Positions 1 to 9,750 of a stretch of 64,000 nt of DNA are shown here, piece after piece. The stretch comes from Fibrobacter sp. Its GTDB lineage: Bacteria > Fibrobacterota > Fibrobacteria > Fibrobacterales > Fibrobacteraceae. A model generated the notes under the pieces. It worked only from the letters and a program-made list of their open reading frames with translations. It was not told the DNA's origin and searched no databases. The translations under genes and the position numbers were made by a program. The stretch lies in NCBI GenBank assembly GCA_017649565.1, contig JAGCGO010000019.1, positions 62,001 to 126,000 on the forward strand, in the 5' to 3' direction. Position 1 is the first letter of the stretch, and each line of letters starts with the position of its first letter.

Positions 1-480
1 CACTTCTTTTTCGGCTTGCTTTTTCGCTTCGCCAACGGTTTTACCCTGCTTGACCAGATAGCGAATTCGGTCAAAAGACAGATGCGTCAGAACGTTGATG
101 TTGACATGGTCGAGGTCTTGCAGGTCTACAAGGCTATTCAACGAAATCATTTGTTCAGAACGAAAACCGCTCAACTCGCTGGTAAAGTAACCGTTGGCAT
201 TGAGCCATGCATAGCGATCGTCCAAATCAATGTTTTTCAAGGAGTATTCACCTCGATCGTTATCGATTTCCGTGGAGAAATGGGCCCCCGTTTGCTGCAG
301 CTTTTCATCCATCCCATAAAGGGTCACTTTGGTTCCTTTCGTAAAAGGCCCCTTTTGCGACTTCCCGGAAATAGTTCTTCCAGAGGCTGAACTTCCAGAA
401 CCCGATTCAAACTGGCTGCACGCCGTGAAAAAAGTTCCTGCGACAAGTAACGTAAAAATGGCAAGGTTTATTTTAGACAT
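1..480 (-). CDS. QKGPF-domain lipoprotein, 3' end beyond window
   Basis: Open from ATG at 480 to the window edge, 160 codons visible. The N-terminus is a lipoprotein signal ending at TFFTAC, followed by 'SGKSQKGPFTKGTKV' and the conserved blocks 'GEYSL', 'ANGYF', 'VNINVLTHL' and 'AKKQAEKE' shared with six other proteins in this window. It starts 9 nt after the stop of the preceding lipoprotein gene, with GGAGGA in the gap, so it is the third gene of cassette 1 (regulator, lipoprotein, lipoprotein). Function unknown; probably a surface or periplasmic lipid-anchored protein. The C-terminal module that varies between paralogues is not visible. Confidence 0.85.
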   Translation of the reverse strand, partial: MSKINLAIFTLLVAGTFFTACSQFESGSGSSASGRTISGKSQKGPFTKGTKVTLYGMDEKLQQTGAHFSTEIDNDRGEYSLKNIDLDDRYAWLNANGYFTSELSGFRSEQMISLNSLVDLQDLDHVNINVLTHLSFDRIRYLVKQGKTVGEAKKQAEKEV

Positions 481-489
481 ATATCCTCC

Positions 490-1335
490 TTATTTTCCCA
501 TCCATTTATATATACACCTAAAGAAATCATCATCTCCATGCAGTTCTGCAGAACCTCTCGATTCTGGCAGTTCGCCTGAAGTAGAAAAGACCCGTGCAAG
601 CTCATCAATACCCGCTTGAGCACCACTGCAATCCTCATTGATCTCATAAGCGCAAATAGAACCGCAATATTCACCGAACATACATTCATCGAAATGCGCG
701 CTAATTTGTTCCAGCGCCTTGTCTGTTTCTCCGTCGTTGGCAATATCCAGATTCTCAAAATCATCTGCAAGATTTTCATAGCCAAACTCTTGCATCAATT
801 CTTCACGAGCCTGTTTTTTTGCCTCGGCAAACGATTTCCCGTTTTCAACGAGGTAAAGAGCACGATCGTATTCAAGATGCGTAAGGATATTGATGTTTAT
901 CTGGTCTCGATCTCGGATGTCGGACAGAGCCCTTAAGCTAATCTGGCATACCGTGTTCTCGCCCGTCGTTTCTCTTTTATAATAACCTGTTGCCTTCAGC
1001 CGGACAAACTGGCTTTCCAAATTGATGCCATCTATTTGGAAATCCCCCTTGTCAGTGCGAGTCGTGGCAAAAAATTCTTTGCCCGTGGGTTCAAGGCTAC
1101 CGTCCGCCGACGTTTCCGCGAGGACAATATTTGAGCCCTTTACAAAAGGACCTTTCTGCACCACGCCGGCAATCTGCTTGTTCGTAATTGCGACAACGGC
1201 AGCATCGCCCGAAGCACCGCCAGCGACATCTTTATCATCGGAATCGGAACAGGCAACCACAAAGCCCAGCAAAATGGCAAAAGCCAATGTAAAGGCCAAG
1301 CTTTCTCCTAATACTTTATACACATCCCTTTTCAT
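490..1335 (-). CDS. QKGPF-domain lipoprotein (cassette 1)
   Basis: A 281-residue lipoprotein. ATG at 1335 is chosen over an upstream TTG because AAGGAGGG lies 5 nt before it. Signal peptide ends in a lipobox near 'GFVVAC' (residue ~29), then an acidic linker. The QKGPF domain follows (~55-190) with 'GVVQKGPFVKGS', 'TGKEF', 'DKGDFQIDGINL', 'ATGYY', 'ININILTHLEYDR' and 'AKKQAREE'. The tail is Cys-rich with no FISUMP domain, so this is one of the shorter paralogues. Its start overlaps the end of the TIGR02147 gene by 20 nt, which suggests coupled translation. Function unknown; inferred cell-surface component controlled by the adjacent regulator. Confidence 0.88.
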   Translation of the reverse strand: MKRDVYKVLGESLAFTLAFAILLGFVVACSDSDDKDVAGGASGDAAVVAITNKQIAGVVQKGPFVKGSNIVLAETSADGSLEPTGKEFFATTRTDKGDFQIDGINLESQFVRLKATGYYKRETTGENTVCQISLRALSDIRDRDQININILTHLEYDRALYLVENGKSFAEAKKQAREELMQEFGYENLADDFENLDIANDGETDKALEQISAHFDECMFGEYCGSICAYEINEDCSGAQAGIDELARVFSTSGELPESRGSAELHGDDDFFRCIYKWMGK

Positions 1336-2188
1336 CTTTTCCCTCCTTATCAGATACACGTTTCTTCCCCAACTCTAAGCGTTCGCTCATCGGGAACAGC
1401 TGTACATTCAGGCGATACACCTGTTCCGTTTCGTCGTCTGCAGTAGCAATCGCTACGACACGACGGTAATAATCCTCTGTTTCCTTTTTTATCCGCTCGA
1501 AAGCGCGACGCGTAAGGCCAAGCGTATATCCCGACATGACGCGTTCGGAAATCGGCAAGCCAAGCGACTGGATGGCAAATTCCCCCATCTGGCGCTGCAG
1601 ATCGCGAGCTGCCAACGGCACGGCCTCCACAGGGGCCATTTTAATCGCCTTGTCCGTCTGATGGTAGTTCCCGTTCTTGTCCTTCTTCAAGAGTTTCGCC
1701 TTCACCAAGAAGTCAAGCGTCTCGGAAACTTCCGCTGCCGAAATCTTCGGCTTGCAGGCCTTCGCCATCTCGAGCGGTTTTGCTCCGGGCATGTGCGGGG
1801 CCAATTCGCGAATCACCGAATTTTTCCACGACTTGAAGTAAGCAAATTCTTCATTCCCGAGAATGCGTATCTTGTGGGCATTCGCCATCGCGCACCGTTC
1901 TTCGAATGCGGCTCGTTTTGCCACGTCGCTCTTAGCATGCGCATACGACACCATCAGGATAAAATAGTCGTATTCAAAGCCGACCAACCCCATAGCGCTC
2001 GCCACCGAGCCAGCCGACCCGACACTCAAATTCTTTTTCCCTTCGCAGACATACTTTAGGTAGACATCCGAAGAGAAGCCCGCTTTCTGGGCGAACGCAT
2101 GCCAGGAGAAAGCGGAGCAGCGCTTGCGTTCATCGTAGTAGTCCTGGATGAACTTGCGATAATCTGTATATTCAACGATTTCCTTCAT
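1316..2188 (-). CDS. TIGR02147-type regulator (cassette 1)
   Basis: A 290-residue protein of the Fibrobacter 'second paralogous' family TIGR02147, whose C-terminal part corresponds to DUF4423. It starts MKEIVEYTDYRKFIQDYY. Residues ~23-68 read as an XRE-like helix-turn-helix with second helix 'FSSDVYLKYV'. Residues ~145-185 look like a winged helix ('ISAAEVSETLDFLVKAKLLKK'). The end carries the family motif 'YRLNVQLFPMSE'. No membrane segment or signal is seen, so it is cytoplasmic. It heads cassette 1 and overlaps the lipoprotein start. The role as transcription regulator is inferred from the two DNA-binding-like segments and the operator-like repeats upstream (2218-2318). Confidence 0.88.
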   Translation of the reverse strand: MKEIVEYTDYRKFIQDYYDERKRCSAFSWHAFAQKAGFSSDVYLKYVCEGKKNLSVGSAGSVASAMGLVGFEYDYFILMVSYAHAKSDVAKRAAFEERCAMANAHKIRILGNEEFAYFKSWKNSVIRELAPHMPGAKPLEMAKACKPKISAAEVSETLDFLVKAKLLKKDKNGNYHQTDKAIKMAPVEAVPLAARDLQRQMGEFAIQSLGLPISERVMSGYTLGLTRRAFERIKKETEDYYRRVVAIATADDETEQVYRLNVQLFPMSERLELGKKRVSDKEGKDEKGCV

Positions 2189-2217
2189 GGTAATGAATTT
2201 ATCTTAATTTTTCTAAA

Positions 2218-2318
2218 TTAGAACATAAAATTTGCTTTTTTAGGCAAATTTTACCACTTTTTGGCAAATTACAAAAATTTCGCAAATCTAGAACATGACA
2301 AGCGTGTTCCAGGAACAT
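2218..2318 (-). promoter_or_regulatory. promoter and operator sites of cassette 1
   Basis: GAACAT occurs at 2221-2226, 2291-2296 and 2313-2318, with the inverted half-site GTGTTC at 2304-2309. On the minus strand an extended -10-like TGGTAAAAT lies at 2248-2256, between the first and second sites. The first site is 33 nt from the start codon. Spacings (+70, +83 inverted, +92 and -10 at +27) are identical in front of the cassette 3 regulator, where the half-site is GAATAC. Binding by the TIGR02147 protein is inferred. Confidence 0.6.
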
Positions 2319-2349
2319 GCCCACACCAGGTGACGCAAGAAAGAACGTC

Positions 2350-2387
2350 AAAAAAAAGAGTCCCGACACATAACGCGGGACTCTTTC
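2350..2387 (-). terminator. terminator of the cassette 2 operon
   Basis: An 11-bp perfect stem AAAGAGTCCCG (2355-2365) with CGGGACTCTTT (2376-2386). On the minus strand it is followed by a run of T (plus-strand A at 2350-2357). It lies just downstream of the GLUG gene stop at 2435. Confidence 0.8.
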
Positions 2388-2434
2388 AAATACAAAATAA
2401 CAGACTTACAGCATCAATTGGATTTTTGCTCGTC

Positions 2435-5400
2435 CTACTTTTTGAACATTACGGACTTTTTGACCGCCCTGCCATTGACTTGCAGCACGCCAATATAACG
2501 ACCACGAGCCACATCCCAGGCATTAACCGTTTTGAAGTGCGTTCCGGCAGCACTGCGGCCGAAGTCGGATGTTTTCAGGGTACGCCCCTGCATATCGAAC
2601 AACATAAACCTTACGTTAGCATCGGTCGGTATCTCGAAGCGGATAGCAATATCGCCATTCTGGAACGTAGCGCCGAAAGAACTACCATGCACAAGCACTT
2701 CGTTACGGACTTGCAACGGCGAATCAAACTCTATTTCCGCCTTGGCGGGAGCACTCCAAATAGTATCGGACAAATACAGCATTCCCACCCGGTAACTGAT
2801 TTCGTATGTTCCGGACGCATCCTTGATCTTTTCCAAGGAATCTAGCAAGGATATGCTCGCAGAATCCAGTTTGAGAATCTTTGTTGCACTAGAGTCCATT
2901 ACATAGGCATCATCCAGCAGGCTCTTGCGCACATTCTTTACAAGCGACTTGCCATCTCCAAACGTCAATGACTTGTTTTCTACATAGGGAGCATTCGGCA
3001 CACCGCGGAGCATCGGGTAAGCCTCGCTCTCCTCTATGTTCCACACCGACTTGAAATTGAATTTGGAATATGACTTTTTCAGGAGCATCTTGTCATATGA
3101 AAGGCCCCCTTCCCCTGCCAAGGTGTCAATGCAGTTTTCGGCAAGATAGTAGAATTCATCCGAAGGCTGCGAAATCTTCGGCAATCCGACGCAATAGCGC
3201 ACATTGCTATCAATAACTGCGCCCATAGCGAAACCCCTGACCGTGGTATTGTTGCCATTGGTCGCAATGAAGCCCGAATTTTCCTTGCTTCTGCCTTGCA
3301 GGTAAACATTGCCCACCGAATAGCAGTCTTCGATTGCAAGCTGGTTAATCTCGACAAAGCTCGCCCTTCCATAGACATCGCCCGTAGAATAGGATTGCTT
3401 GATTGTCCCGTAATTGATTCCCGCAAAGCCGGCGGCCCCGTCCACATTTCCCGTCGCAAACGAGCGCTCGATTACGGCCTCGTTCCTGCCGACAAAACCT
3501 CCGGAATAGCCCGCCATGGACTTGACATTAGCCGTAGCGTAGCTATTGGACACCTTCACCGTGTTATACCCGATCAGTCCGCCCACAAAAAGGCTGCCCG
3601 TCAAATCGACAGACGCATGGGCGCTATCTATATCCTTGCCGTATGCGCCACCTATCAGGCCACCCACATAAGCAGCACCCGGAGCGTCAATAGTTCCGGT
3701 CGCCGTAGAACCCGAGACCTTTCCGCTATCAATCGCAACGACGCCACCTACGCCGTCGAACCCGATAGACACATACTGATACAATCCCTCATAATACGAG
3801 ACTTCCCCCGCTCTGCGACCCGCATAATGAGCATCCACCGTGGCAGAACTTCCGCTGACACGTCCGGAACTTCTGTTGAGCCCCGCAATGCCACCCATGG
3901 AACCGCTTTCGGCAACCACATTCGCCGTCACAGTGGCCTTGTCGATAAGTCCGCCATTCACCAGCGCGACACCGCCAAAGCTACTCATGGTTCCACTGAC
4001 ATCCACCTTCGCCTTGGTTATTTTGCCATCGTTGACAAGGGCCATGCCAGCAAAAGAGCTTTCTCCGTTGAGTTCGCCCTTAAACGAACAGTTCTCGATA
4101 GAGCCCCTATTGTAGAAGGCAATCCCGGCGCTGCTATACGTAGAGTCAAAGGTCGCCTCCACATGGACGTTCTTGATGACGCCGTAGTTCGTCCCGACAA
4201 CGCCACCCGCGCTCATGCCCGCGACGGTATAATTCTTGAACGTGAGATTATCTATCACGCCAGACGGCGCCAGCGTATCGATGAATCCAATAGGAGAACC
4301 ATGACCACCATACATCAGAGTGAGATTATCTATGCTGAACCCGTTACCGTAGAACTTTCCGGAGAAGGGCTCCGTATCCTGTTCGCCATAATCCCCGAAC
4401 AGGCGCCCAAAATACTCTATTTCCCCAATAGGCTTGAATCCCTGTGCGGCATTCCATTCAAGGACCTCGGTCGCAGACGCAGAGGCATCGATATCGTTAG
4501 CGAGCTCATACACCGCCGACAACTTGTACTTGCCAAATCCGATAGATTTCAAGTCGCCGTATGTCGTGATAAGGAAAGGATCTTCCTTGGTTCCGGACCC
4601 CGCCATCTGCATCATCGTCGTGTCATAATTCAGGTTGGGGCGGATCTTTTCGTTCCTTGTTTCCGACAGATAGTAGGAATTGTGAATCCAAGCAAAGTAA
4701 GGATATGTCGTATCTGGGGCCATTCTCCAGGTCTTTTCGAAATCCCAGCCCTTGTAGGTTTCCTTCTTGACCATCTGCCGCGAATTGCGAAGTTCGCCAG
4801 CGGCGGTAACGTTCACGAACCAGGGAATGCTGTCGTAATACACCGATGTATACGTGGATTTTGTATCATCGCCAGCAATGCCTCCCCACTTGGAATCGCC
4901 ATCAACGTCGCCTGCGCCAAAGGAATTCTTCACGGTCGCACTATTTGACGCACCGACCAGGCCGCCTACATACTTTGCGCCTATCACATGGCTAATCGAA
5001 TAGCAATCTTCTAAAGTCGCCTGGCCCAAGCTGCCGAACAGACCGCCAACGTATTCGTCACCTGCAACGACATCCCTCGATGCACTCCTCACGATAGAGC
5101 CGCTGGTCTTTTTACCGGCAACGCCGCCCACGTAGTCCGTACCGCGGATATCGTACTTCACGTAGATATTTTCAAGCACAGCTCCGTTGTCGACACCGGC
5201 GAGAGCACCGACATAGTTCTTGCCACGAATGACGCCCTTGGTTTCATTTGAGCTGTACGAATAGTTTTCGCCAAAATGAGAAGCCGTATCAAATACAATC
5301 CCCGTCACCTTGGCACCACTTGCCAACGCACGGAACAGGCCCACGGAATCTTCGTCGGGACGGTTGATATTCAAGCCCGCAATAATCTTGTTGCCGCCGA

Positions 5401-8167
5401 TAAACACGCCGCTGAATTCACCAATCGGTTCGAAGCCCTTGCACAAGCTACTATCGGCATTGCAATTTTCCTTGAACGATCTCGTGGCATCGATATTTCC
5501 CATCAACTTGTAATATGCATCCAGGCCGTATTCGTACTTGCCGACATACTTGAGGTCACCGTAATCGTAAATCTTGTAGGGGTTCGTTTCAGTGCCGGCA
5601 CCGGCAAGCACATTTACCGTACCGTCATCGACAAGCGTTCCCGGCAATATCGGGTCCATGCCCTTGAAGTACGGGTAAGAAACGCCTTCCTGGATTTCCC
5701 AGACCGAATCAAAGTCATAGCCACCGTATGTCGACTGTTTCATCATCTCTGCAGTGGTCTTGCCCTTACGCTCAATTCCTGCAACAGTGCGGTCAAAGAA
5801 ACATGTATTGGTATCTAACATTCTGCTACTACCATTCCCGAGAATCCCTTCGGCAGCGGATTCGGGAGCTTTGAGCATACTTGCCGAATAAATACGAAAC
5901 ATATACGGATTTATATCACTAAAGACATACTGATAATTGTAACCGATAACGCCACCGACATCTTCAATGCCCTTGATTACGTTGACAGAGAATACATCGG
6001 TCATCGCAATGTAGCCATCCATATCACCGATAACACCGCCGACATTCTCCGTACCCTTGACCTTTCCTGTCGTCCCGACAAATTCAACATTGCCAGAAAT
6101 AACGGAACCAATCAAGCCTCCCACAGACTGCTCGCCCTGGACATCTCCGTTCAAAGAAACGACATGGCGCACAGTGACATCGCGTGCTTCGCCAATCAAG
6201 GCGCCCACTACCCAGGAGCCTCTCACCTTCACGTTTTCAAGTTTCAAGTTCTGGATTACACTCGATTCCACATACCCGAACATACCCGTAAAGTCGCGAT
6301 TCGGCTCATCAATCGTCAAATTCTTGATGGTATGGTTCTTGCCGTCAAAATTTCCATAGAATACATTCACGCTATCACCAATCGGTTCAAATTTCGAACC
6401 CGCCGCATCGATATCCTTTGTCAATTCGTAATTGGCCATTAGAGGATAGGCAACATCTTTTCCAATTTTCTGAAATTCGGCAAAAGTCGAAATTTCAATC
6501 TTGTTGGGAACCGCCATATAGCTCGAAGTACCCCAAACTGTATCGCCATCGTTTACAACTCCGATTCGGTAACCGAAATAGAGCGAATCTCTCTTTAACG
6601 TGGTGCTGCCATCAATAGAATCTACATTATCGCTCAATTTCGCCCAGCCAAGCCATTTACCGACAAGTTCGCCATCCACATCAAAAAGCGAGGCAACCTT
6701 CGGAGTCTCTTGCCATTTCGAGGCCGCTGTCGGAAGCGCAATCGGAATCCGGGATTTCTTCGAGAAGGGATTATTTAACAAGTAGGGGAACGATTTCCCT
6801 TCGTCAATGTCCCAATAGCGAATAAATTTTCCCGTTGGACTAGAGCAATAACCTACATACGGATAATACTCGCACGTGTCCGTACCGTCAATGGCATATT
6901 CATTATAACCTAAGGTATCCCAACCTGCAAATGAGGCGAAAGTCATCATCTTTGCAGTCGTAAGGCCCGTGCCACCCGCGCTCGTATCGAGTCCCGAGAT
7001 TTCAGTGTTCCAATAAGAATTCACGATTGAATCCTTGGCATCTCCGACAAGTCCGCCAACGGAACTATCCCCCTGGACAACATTTGCCGCATAGGAATAA
7101 TACATCGTTCCTCTACCCACAACACCACCAACATACTCTTCGCCACGCACTGTTCCCATCGCAAAAGAGAAGAACACCCCGCCTTCTCCGGCAATGCCGC
7201 CAACATAACGCCTGCCCTCAACAGTACCAAGCGCATAAGACTCGCTTACCGAGCCGCCTTCACCGACAATTCCACCGACATCATAATCAAAGTACCAAAA
7301 ACCAAAATGCATCAGGTCCATTGTAGACAAGCAGTGTACAATTCCACCCTCGGCATATCCTGCAATACCACCGACCTCGTCAACACCATCCTGTCCAGGA
7401 AGTATCGTACCACTTGAACGGGATTGTAAAACATCACCCGTCAAATATCCGACAATACCGCCCGCATCCTTTTTCATAATAATGATATTCACATCGGCTT
7501 CCGCACGTAAAACATTCATGTCCGTTTGACCGACAATGCCGCCAACTCTTTGCGAGCCCTTGATATCGCCCTGAAAAGAAACATCTTCGAGAACGGCTTG
7601 TTCGTTGTAGCGTTTTGTACCTTCTCCAACAATACCGCCGACATAATTCTGTCCTTGGACAAAGCCGTTCGTCACATGCACGTTCTTGATGGAGCCTATC
7701 TGCTTGGCAGCAACGCTCGCCACGAAGTTCGCTTCTGTCACTCGGCCTGTTACATGGATATGATCAAAATTCAAGTTGGTAACGGAACCGCCCAAGTAAG
7801 CGATAAAGGCCACATCCCTTTCGCAGGGGAGCCAAATGGTCAAATTGCTAATGGTATGATTTTGTCCATTGATATTGCCCCAGAATATAATACTGTCCGC
7901 AGCGTCCTTATTTTTTCCGATAGGAATGAAGCCGTTGCAACCATCCTCGTTGCACATCTCGTTCTTAGAGTCCGAAGCATCAATGTCCTTCGTCAAGACG
8001 TAATTTGAAGAATAAAGGTAAGCCCCTTTACCGATGGCCTTCAAGTCTTCGTAGTCTTCAATCTGGAAAGGCTTATTGGCAGAGCCGTCGCCCTTCATGG
8101 TTCCGTTTGCGGCAAACGCTTGTGCCGCAAACAGCATTATCAGTGTCAAAAAATGCAGAGCCTTCAT
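2435..8167 (-). CDS. giant GLUG-repeat secreted surface protein
   Basis: A 1910-residue secreted protein. ATG at 8167 has GGAGG just upstream; a longer TTG/GTG start overlaps the previous gene and would spoil the signal peptide 'MKALHFLTLIMLFAAQAFA'. Four modules each begin with a 'G.G....PF.I..Y.DLK.IG' block and 'Y.L..DIDAS' (near residues 20, 555, 855 and 1190). They are followed by 'F.G..H.I.NLTI' and many GLUG-type 'VGG.VG......S.A.G.V.G' repeats, as in bacterial adhesins predicted to form beta-helices. The last ~100 residues ('FMLFDMQGRTLK ... GRYIGVLQVNG') resemble a type IX-type sorting domain, also seen on the GH9. It lies 14 nt after the FISUMP lipoprotein gene, so it belongs to the cassette 2 operon. 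Probable adhesin; ligand unknown. Confidence 0.9.
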   Translation of the reverse strand: MKALHFLTLIMLFAAQAFAANGTMKGDGSANKPFQIEDYEDLKAIGKGAYLYSSNYVLTKDIDASDSKNEMCNEDGCNGFIPIGKNKDAADSIIFWGNINGQNHTISNLTIWLPCERDVAFIAYLGGSVTNLNFDHIHVTGRVTEANFVASVAAKQIGSIKNVHVTNGFVQGQNYVGGIVGEGTKRYNEQAVLEDVSFQGDIKGSQRVGGIVGQTDMNVLRAEADVNIIIMKKDAGGIVGYLTGDVLQSRSSGTILPGQDGVDEVGGIAGYAEGGIVHCLSTMDLMHFGFWYFDYDVGGIVGEGGSVSESYALGTVEGRRYVGGIAGEGGVFFSFAMGTVRGEEYVGGVVGRGTMYYSYAANVVQGDSSVGGLVGDAKDSIVNSYWNTEISGLDTSAGGTGLTTAKMMTFASFAGWDTLGYNEYAIDGTDTCEYYPYVGYCSSPTGKFIRYWDIDEGKSFPYLLNNPFSKKSRIPIALPTAASKWQETPKVASLFDVDGELVGKWLGWAKLSDNVDSIDGSTTLKRDSLYFGYRIGVVNDGDTVWGTSSYMAVPNKIEISTFAEFQKIGKDVAYPLMANYELTKDIDAAGSKFEPIGDSVNVFYGNFDGKNHTIKNLTIDEPNRDFTGMFGYVESSVIQNLKLENVKVRGSWVVGALIGEARDVTVRHVVSLNGDVQGEQSVGGLIGSVISGNVEFVGTTGKVKGTENVGGVIGDMDGYIAMTDVFSVNVIKGIEDVGGVIGYNYQYVFSDINPYMFRIYSASMLKAPESAAEGILGNGSSRMLDTNTCFFDRTVAGIERKGKTTAEMMKQSTYGGYDFDSVWEIQEGVSYPYFKGMDPILPGTLVDDGTVNVLAGAGTETNPYKIYDYGDLKYVGKYEYGLDAYYKLMGNIDATRSFKENCNADSSLCKGFEPIGEFSGVFIGGNKIIAGLNINRPDEDSVGLFRALASGAKVTGIVFDTASHFGENYSYSSNETKGVIRGKNYVGALAGVDNGAVLENIYVKYDIRGTDYVGGVAGKKTSGSIVRSASRDVVAGDEYVGGLFGSLGQATLEDCYSISHVIGAKYVGGLVGASNSATVKNSFGAGDVDGDSKWGGIAGDDTKSTYTSVYYDSIPWFVNVTAAGELRNSRQMVKKETYKGWDFEKTWRMAPDTTYPYFAWIHNSYYLSETRNEKIRPNLNYDTTMMQMAGSGTKEDPFLITTYGDLKSIGFGKYKLSAVYELANDIDASASATEVLEWNAAQGFKPIGEIEYFGRLFGDYGEQDTEPFSGKFYGNGFSIDNLTLMYGGHGSPIGFIDTLAPSGVIDNLTFKNYTVAGMSAGGVVGTNYGVIKNVHVEATFDSTYSSAGIAFYNRGSIENCSFKGELNGESSFAGMALVNDGKITKAKVDVSGTMSSFGGVALVNGGLIDKATVTANVVAESGSMGGIAGLNRSSGRVSGSSATVDAHYAGRRAGEVSYYEGLYQYVSIGFDGVGGVVAIDSGKVSGSTATGTIDAPGAAYVGGLIGGAYGKDIDSAHASVDLTGSLFVGGLIGYNTVKVSNSYATANVKSMAGYSGGFVGRNEAVIERSFATGNVDGAAGFAGINYGTIKQSYSTGDVYGRASFVEINQLAIEDCYSVGNVYLQGRSKENSGFIATNGNNTTVRGFAMGAVIDSNVRYCVGLPKISQPSDEFYYLAENCIDTLAGEGGLSYDKMLLKKSYSKFNFKSVWNIEESEAYPMLRGVPNAPYVENKSLTFGDGKSLVKNVRKSLLDDAYVMDSSATKILKLDSASISLLDSLEKIKDASGTYEISYRVGMLYLSDTIWSAPAKAEIEFDSPLQVRNEVLVHGSSFGATFQNGDIAIRFEIPTDANVRFMLFDMQGRTLKTSDFGRSAAGTHFKTVNAWDVARGRYIGVLQVNGRAVKKSVMFKK

Positions 8168-8181
8168 TTTTTCCTCCAAAC

Positions 8182-9750
8182 TTAATCCTTGACACAACGG
8201 ATAGAGAATCCGCTATCCTTGAACGACATAGACCTATTGTCCATTTGTCCAAACAAGTTTATGAAATAACAGATTCGCCCGTCATTCACATCAGCCAATT
8301 GATCGGTAAGAGCAAAGAAATCGGCACTGCGCGTATCCGCGTACGTAAAGGGATCTCCGCGGTACACTTCCCCGGCGGGGAAGGCAGAAAAACCGTAAGC
8401 GTCCGTACCGTAATCCCAGAGCCACCCCACCTTCGACATGAGATTGGCACTCCCGCCGGCCGTAGCAATCAGGACGTTCCATTCCGTCGTATCGGGCAAG
8501 TGCCAGCCATTCGGGCAAAGCCCCTGTTCCCGGGTAAACTCGCAATACTTCTCGAAACCGCAGGTCCGCGGTTTTTCCGCATCGTTTGCCAACTTGACCG
8601 AATCGATAGCCGCGGCCCACGTGTAGAAGCGTCCCGCGATTGCACAGTATTCGGGGTTGTCTTCGTAGCACCAGCTGCGTCCCAAAAGGCTTGGAGTGCT
8701 CACGCTGTCCGCATAGTTCAAGTTCTGCGCCATCCATACCTGTTCACCAATCGTTACGACCTTATAAACCTGGCCGTCGCGTTCATCGACAATGGAATCG
8801 TACACAATATCGGGATTCAAGTAGGCTTCCTTAGGCCGGCTCCAGTCTATGTCAAATTCGGTTCTCTCATCCTCTTCGCTTTCCTGCTTTTCTTCGAATT
8901 TCTCCATGTAATTTTCAAATTCCGGCAACTCGTCCACATATCCCCAGCTTTCGATGTTCTTGCGAATCGTATCGATCAGACCTTTTTCCTTGGCGGAAGC
9001 TGCCCAATCCGCAAGCTCGGCCTTTTCGCCGTCTCCCAGGGAACCCTTTTCCGCGAATGTCGAGCTGATCTTGTCCAGACGTTCGGCAACATCTGCAGCC
9101 TCTATAGTCTCGGCCGAATCATCCGGCACCTGCATCAGTACGCTCACAGCCAGGAGAGCCGCATTCCCGTCGCCCTGTTCAAAGATGTTCAAGTTTTCAA
9201 ATTCGCCAACTTCGGACACCACATCAAGCGCGGCAAGCACTTCTTCTTCCGCCTGCTTCTTTGCATCTGCAAAGTCCATGTTCTTTTTAGCGACAAGATT
9301 TCTTATGCGGTCGGATTCCAGATGCGTGAACGCATTGACATTTACCGTTTCACGCTCTTTCAAATTCGTCAGCACTCGCAGCGTCATCTTTTCCGAAGTC
9401 TTTTTACCGGAAACTTCGTTGAAGTAGTAACCCTTCGCCTCGATTTCGGCACACGGCGAAGAGAGCGTAACATCGCCAACGACATAGTCGCCCTTGTCGC
9501 TCTGGACCTCGCCCTCGAAAACCTCGTCAGACAATTCGAGTGTTTTACAGTCCATTCCGCGCACGGTCACGTGGGAGCCCTTGGCGAACGGGCCCTTCTG
9601 CAAGACACCAGCCACTTTCTTGTCCTGTACGGCATAGAGGCCCTCGCTTTCTTCGCAAGTCCCTGCGGTATCCTCTTTTTCGGAACAGGCACAAAGCAGA
9701 GCGAACCCTACAAGCGTCCATGCAAACAGAAATTTTCTAATCATCCTCAT
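8182..9750 (-). CDS. QKGPF lipoprotein with FISUMP domain (cassette 2)
   Basis: A 522-residue lipoprotein with lipobox 'FALLCAC' (residue ~22). The QKGPF domain (~45-175) has 'GVLQKGPFAKGS', 'DKGDY', 'AKGYYFNE' and 'VNVNAFTHLESDR'. It is followed by 'GDGNAALLAVSVLMQ' and 'KAELADWA' (~205-260). The C-terminus (~330-522) is a Fibrobacter major paralogous domain, TIGR02145: 'DGQVYKVVTIGEQVWMAQNLNY', 'GRFYTWAAA', 'CPNGWHLPDTTEWN' and the final 'GFSIRCVKD'. Its start overlaps the regulator gene by 14 nt and has AAGGA upstream; ATG at 9744 is an alternative. Probably an exported surface lipoprotein; the FISUMP domain has no established activity that I know of. Confidence 0.92.
   Translation of the reverse strand: MRMIRKFLFAWTLVGFALLCACSEKEDTAGTCEESEGLYAVQDKKVAGVLQKGPFAKGSHVTVRGMDCKTLELSDEVFEGEVQSDKGDYVVGDVTLSSPCAEIEAKGYYFNEVSGKKTSEKMTLRVLTNLKERETVNVNAFTHLESDRIRNLVAKKNMDFADAKKQAEEEVLAALDVVSEVGEFENLNIFEQGDGNAALLAVSVLMQVPDDSAETIEAADVAERLDKISSTFAEKGSLGDGEKAELADWAASAKEKGLIDTIRKNIESWGYVDELPEFENYMEKFEEKQESEEDERTEFDIDWSRPKEAYLNPDIVYDSIVDERDGQVYKVVTIGEQVWMAQNLNYADSVSTPSLLGRSWCYEDNPEYCAIAGRFYTWAAAIDSVKLANDAEKPRTCGFEKYCEFTREQGLCPNGWHLPDTTEWNVLIATAGGSANLMSKVGWLWDYGTDAYGFSAFPAGEVYRGDPFTYADTRSADFFALTDQLADVNDGRICYFINLFGQMDNRSMSFKDSGFSIRCVKD

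Noticed and set aside
3296-4948. 550-residue plus-strand ORF
   Set aside because: Antisense shadow of the GLUG gene. The repeats and high GC of the real gene keep the opposite frame open; no ribosome site or recognisable domain.
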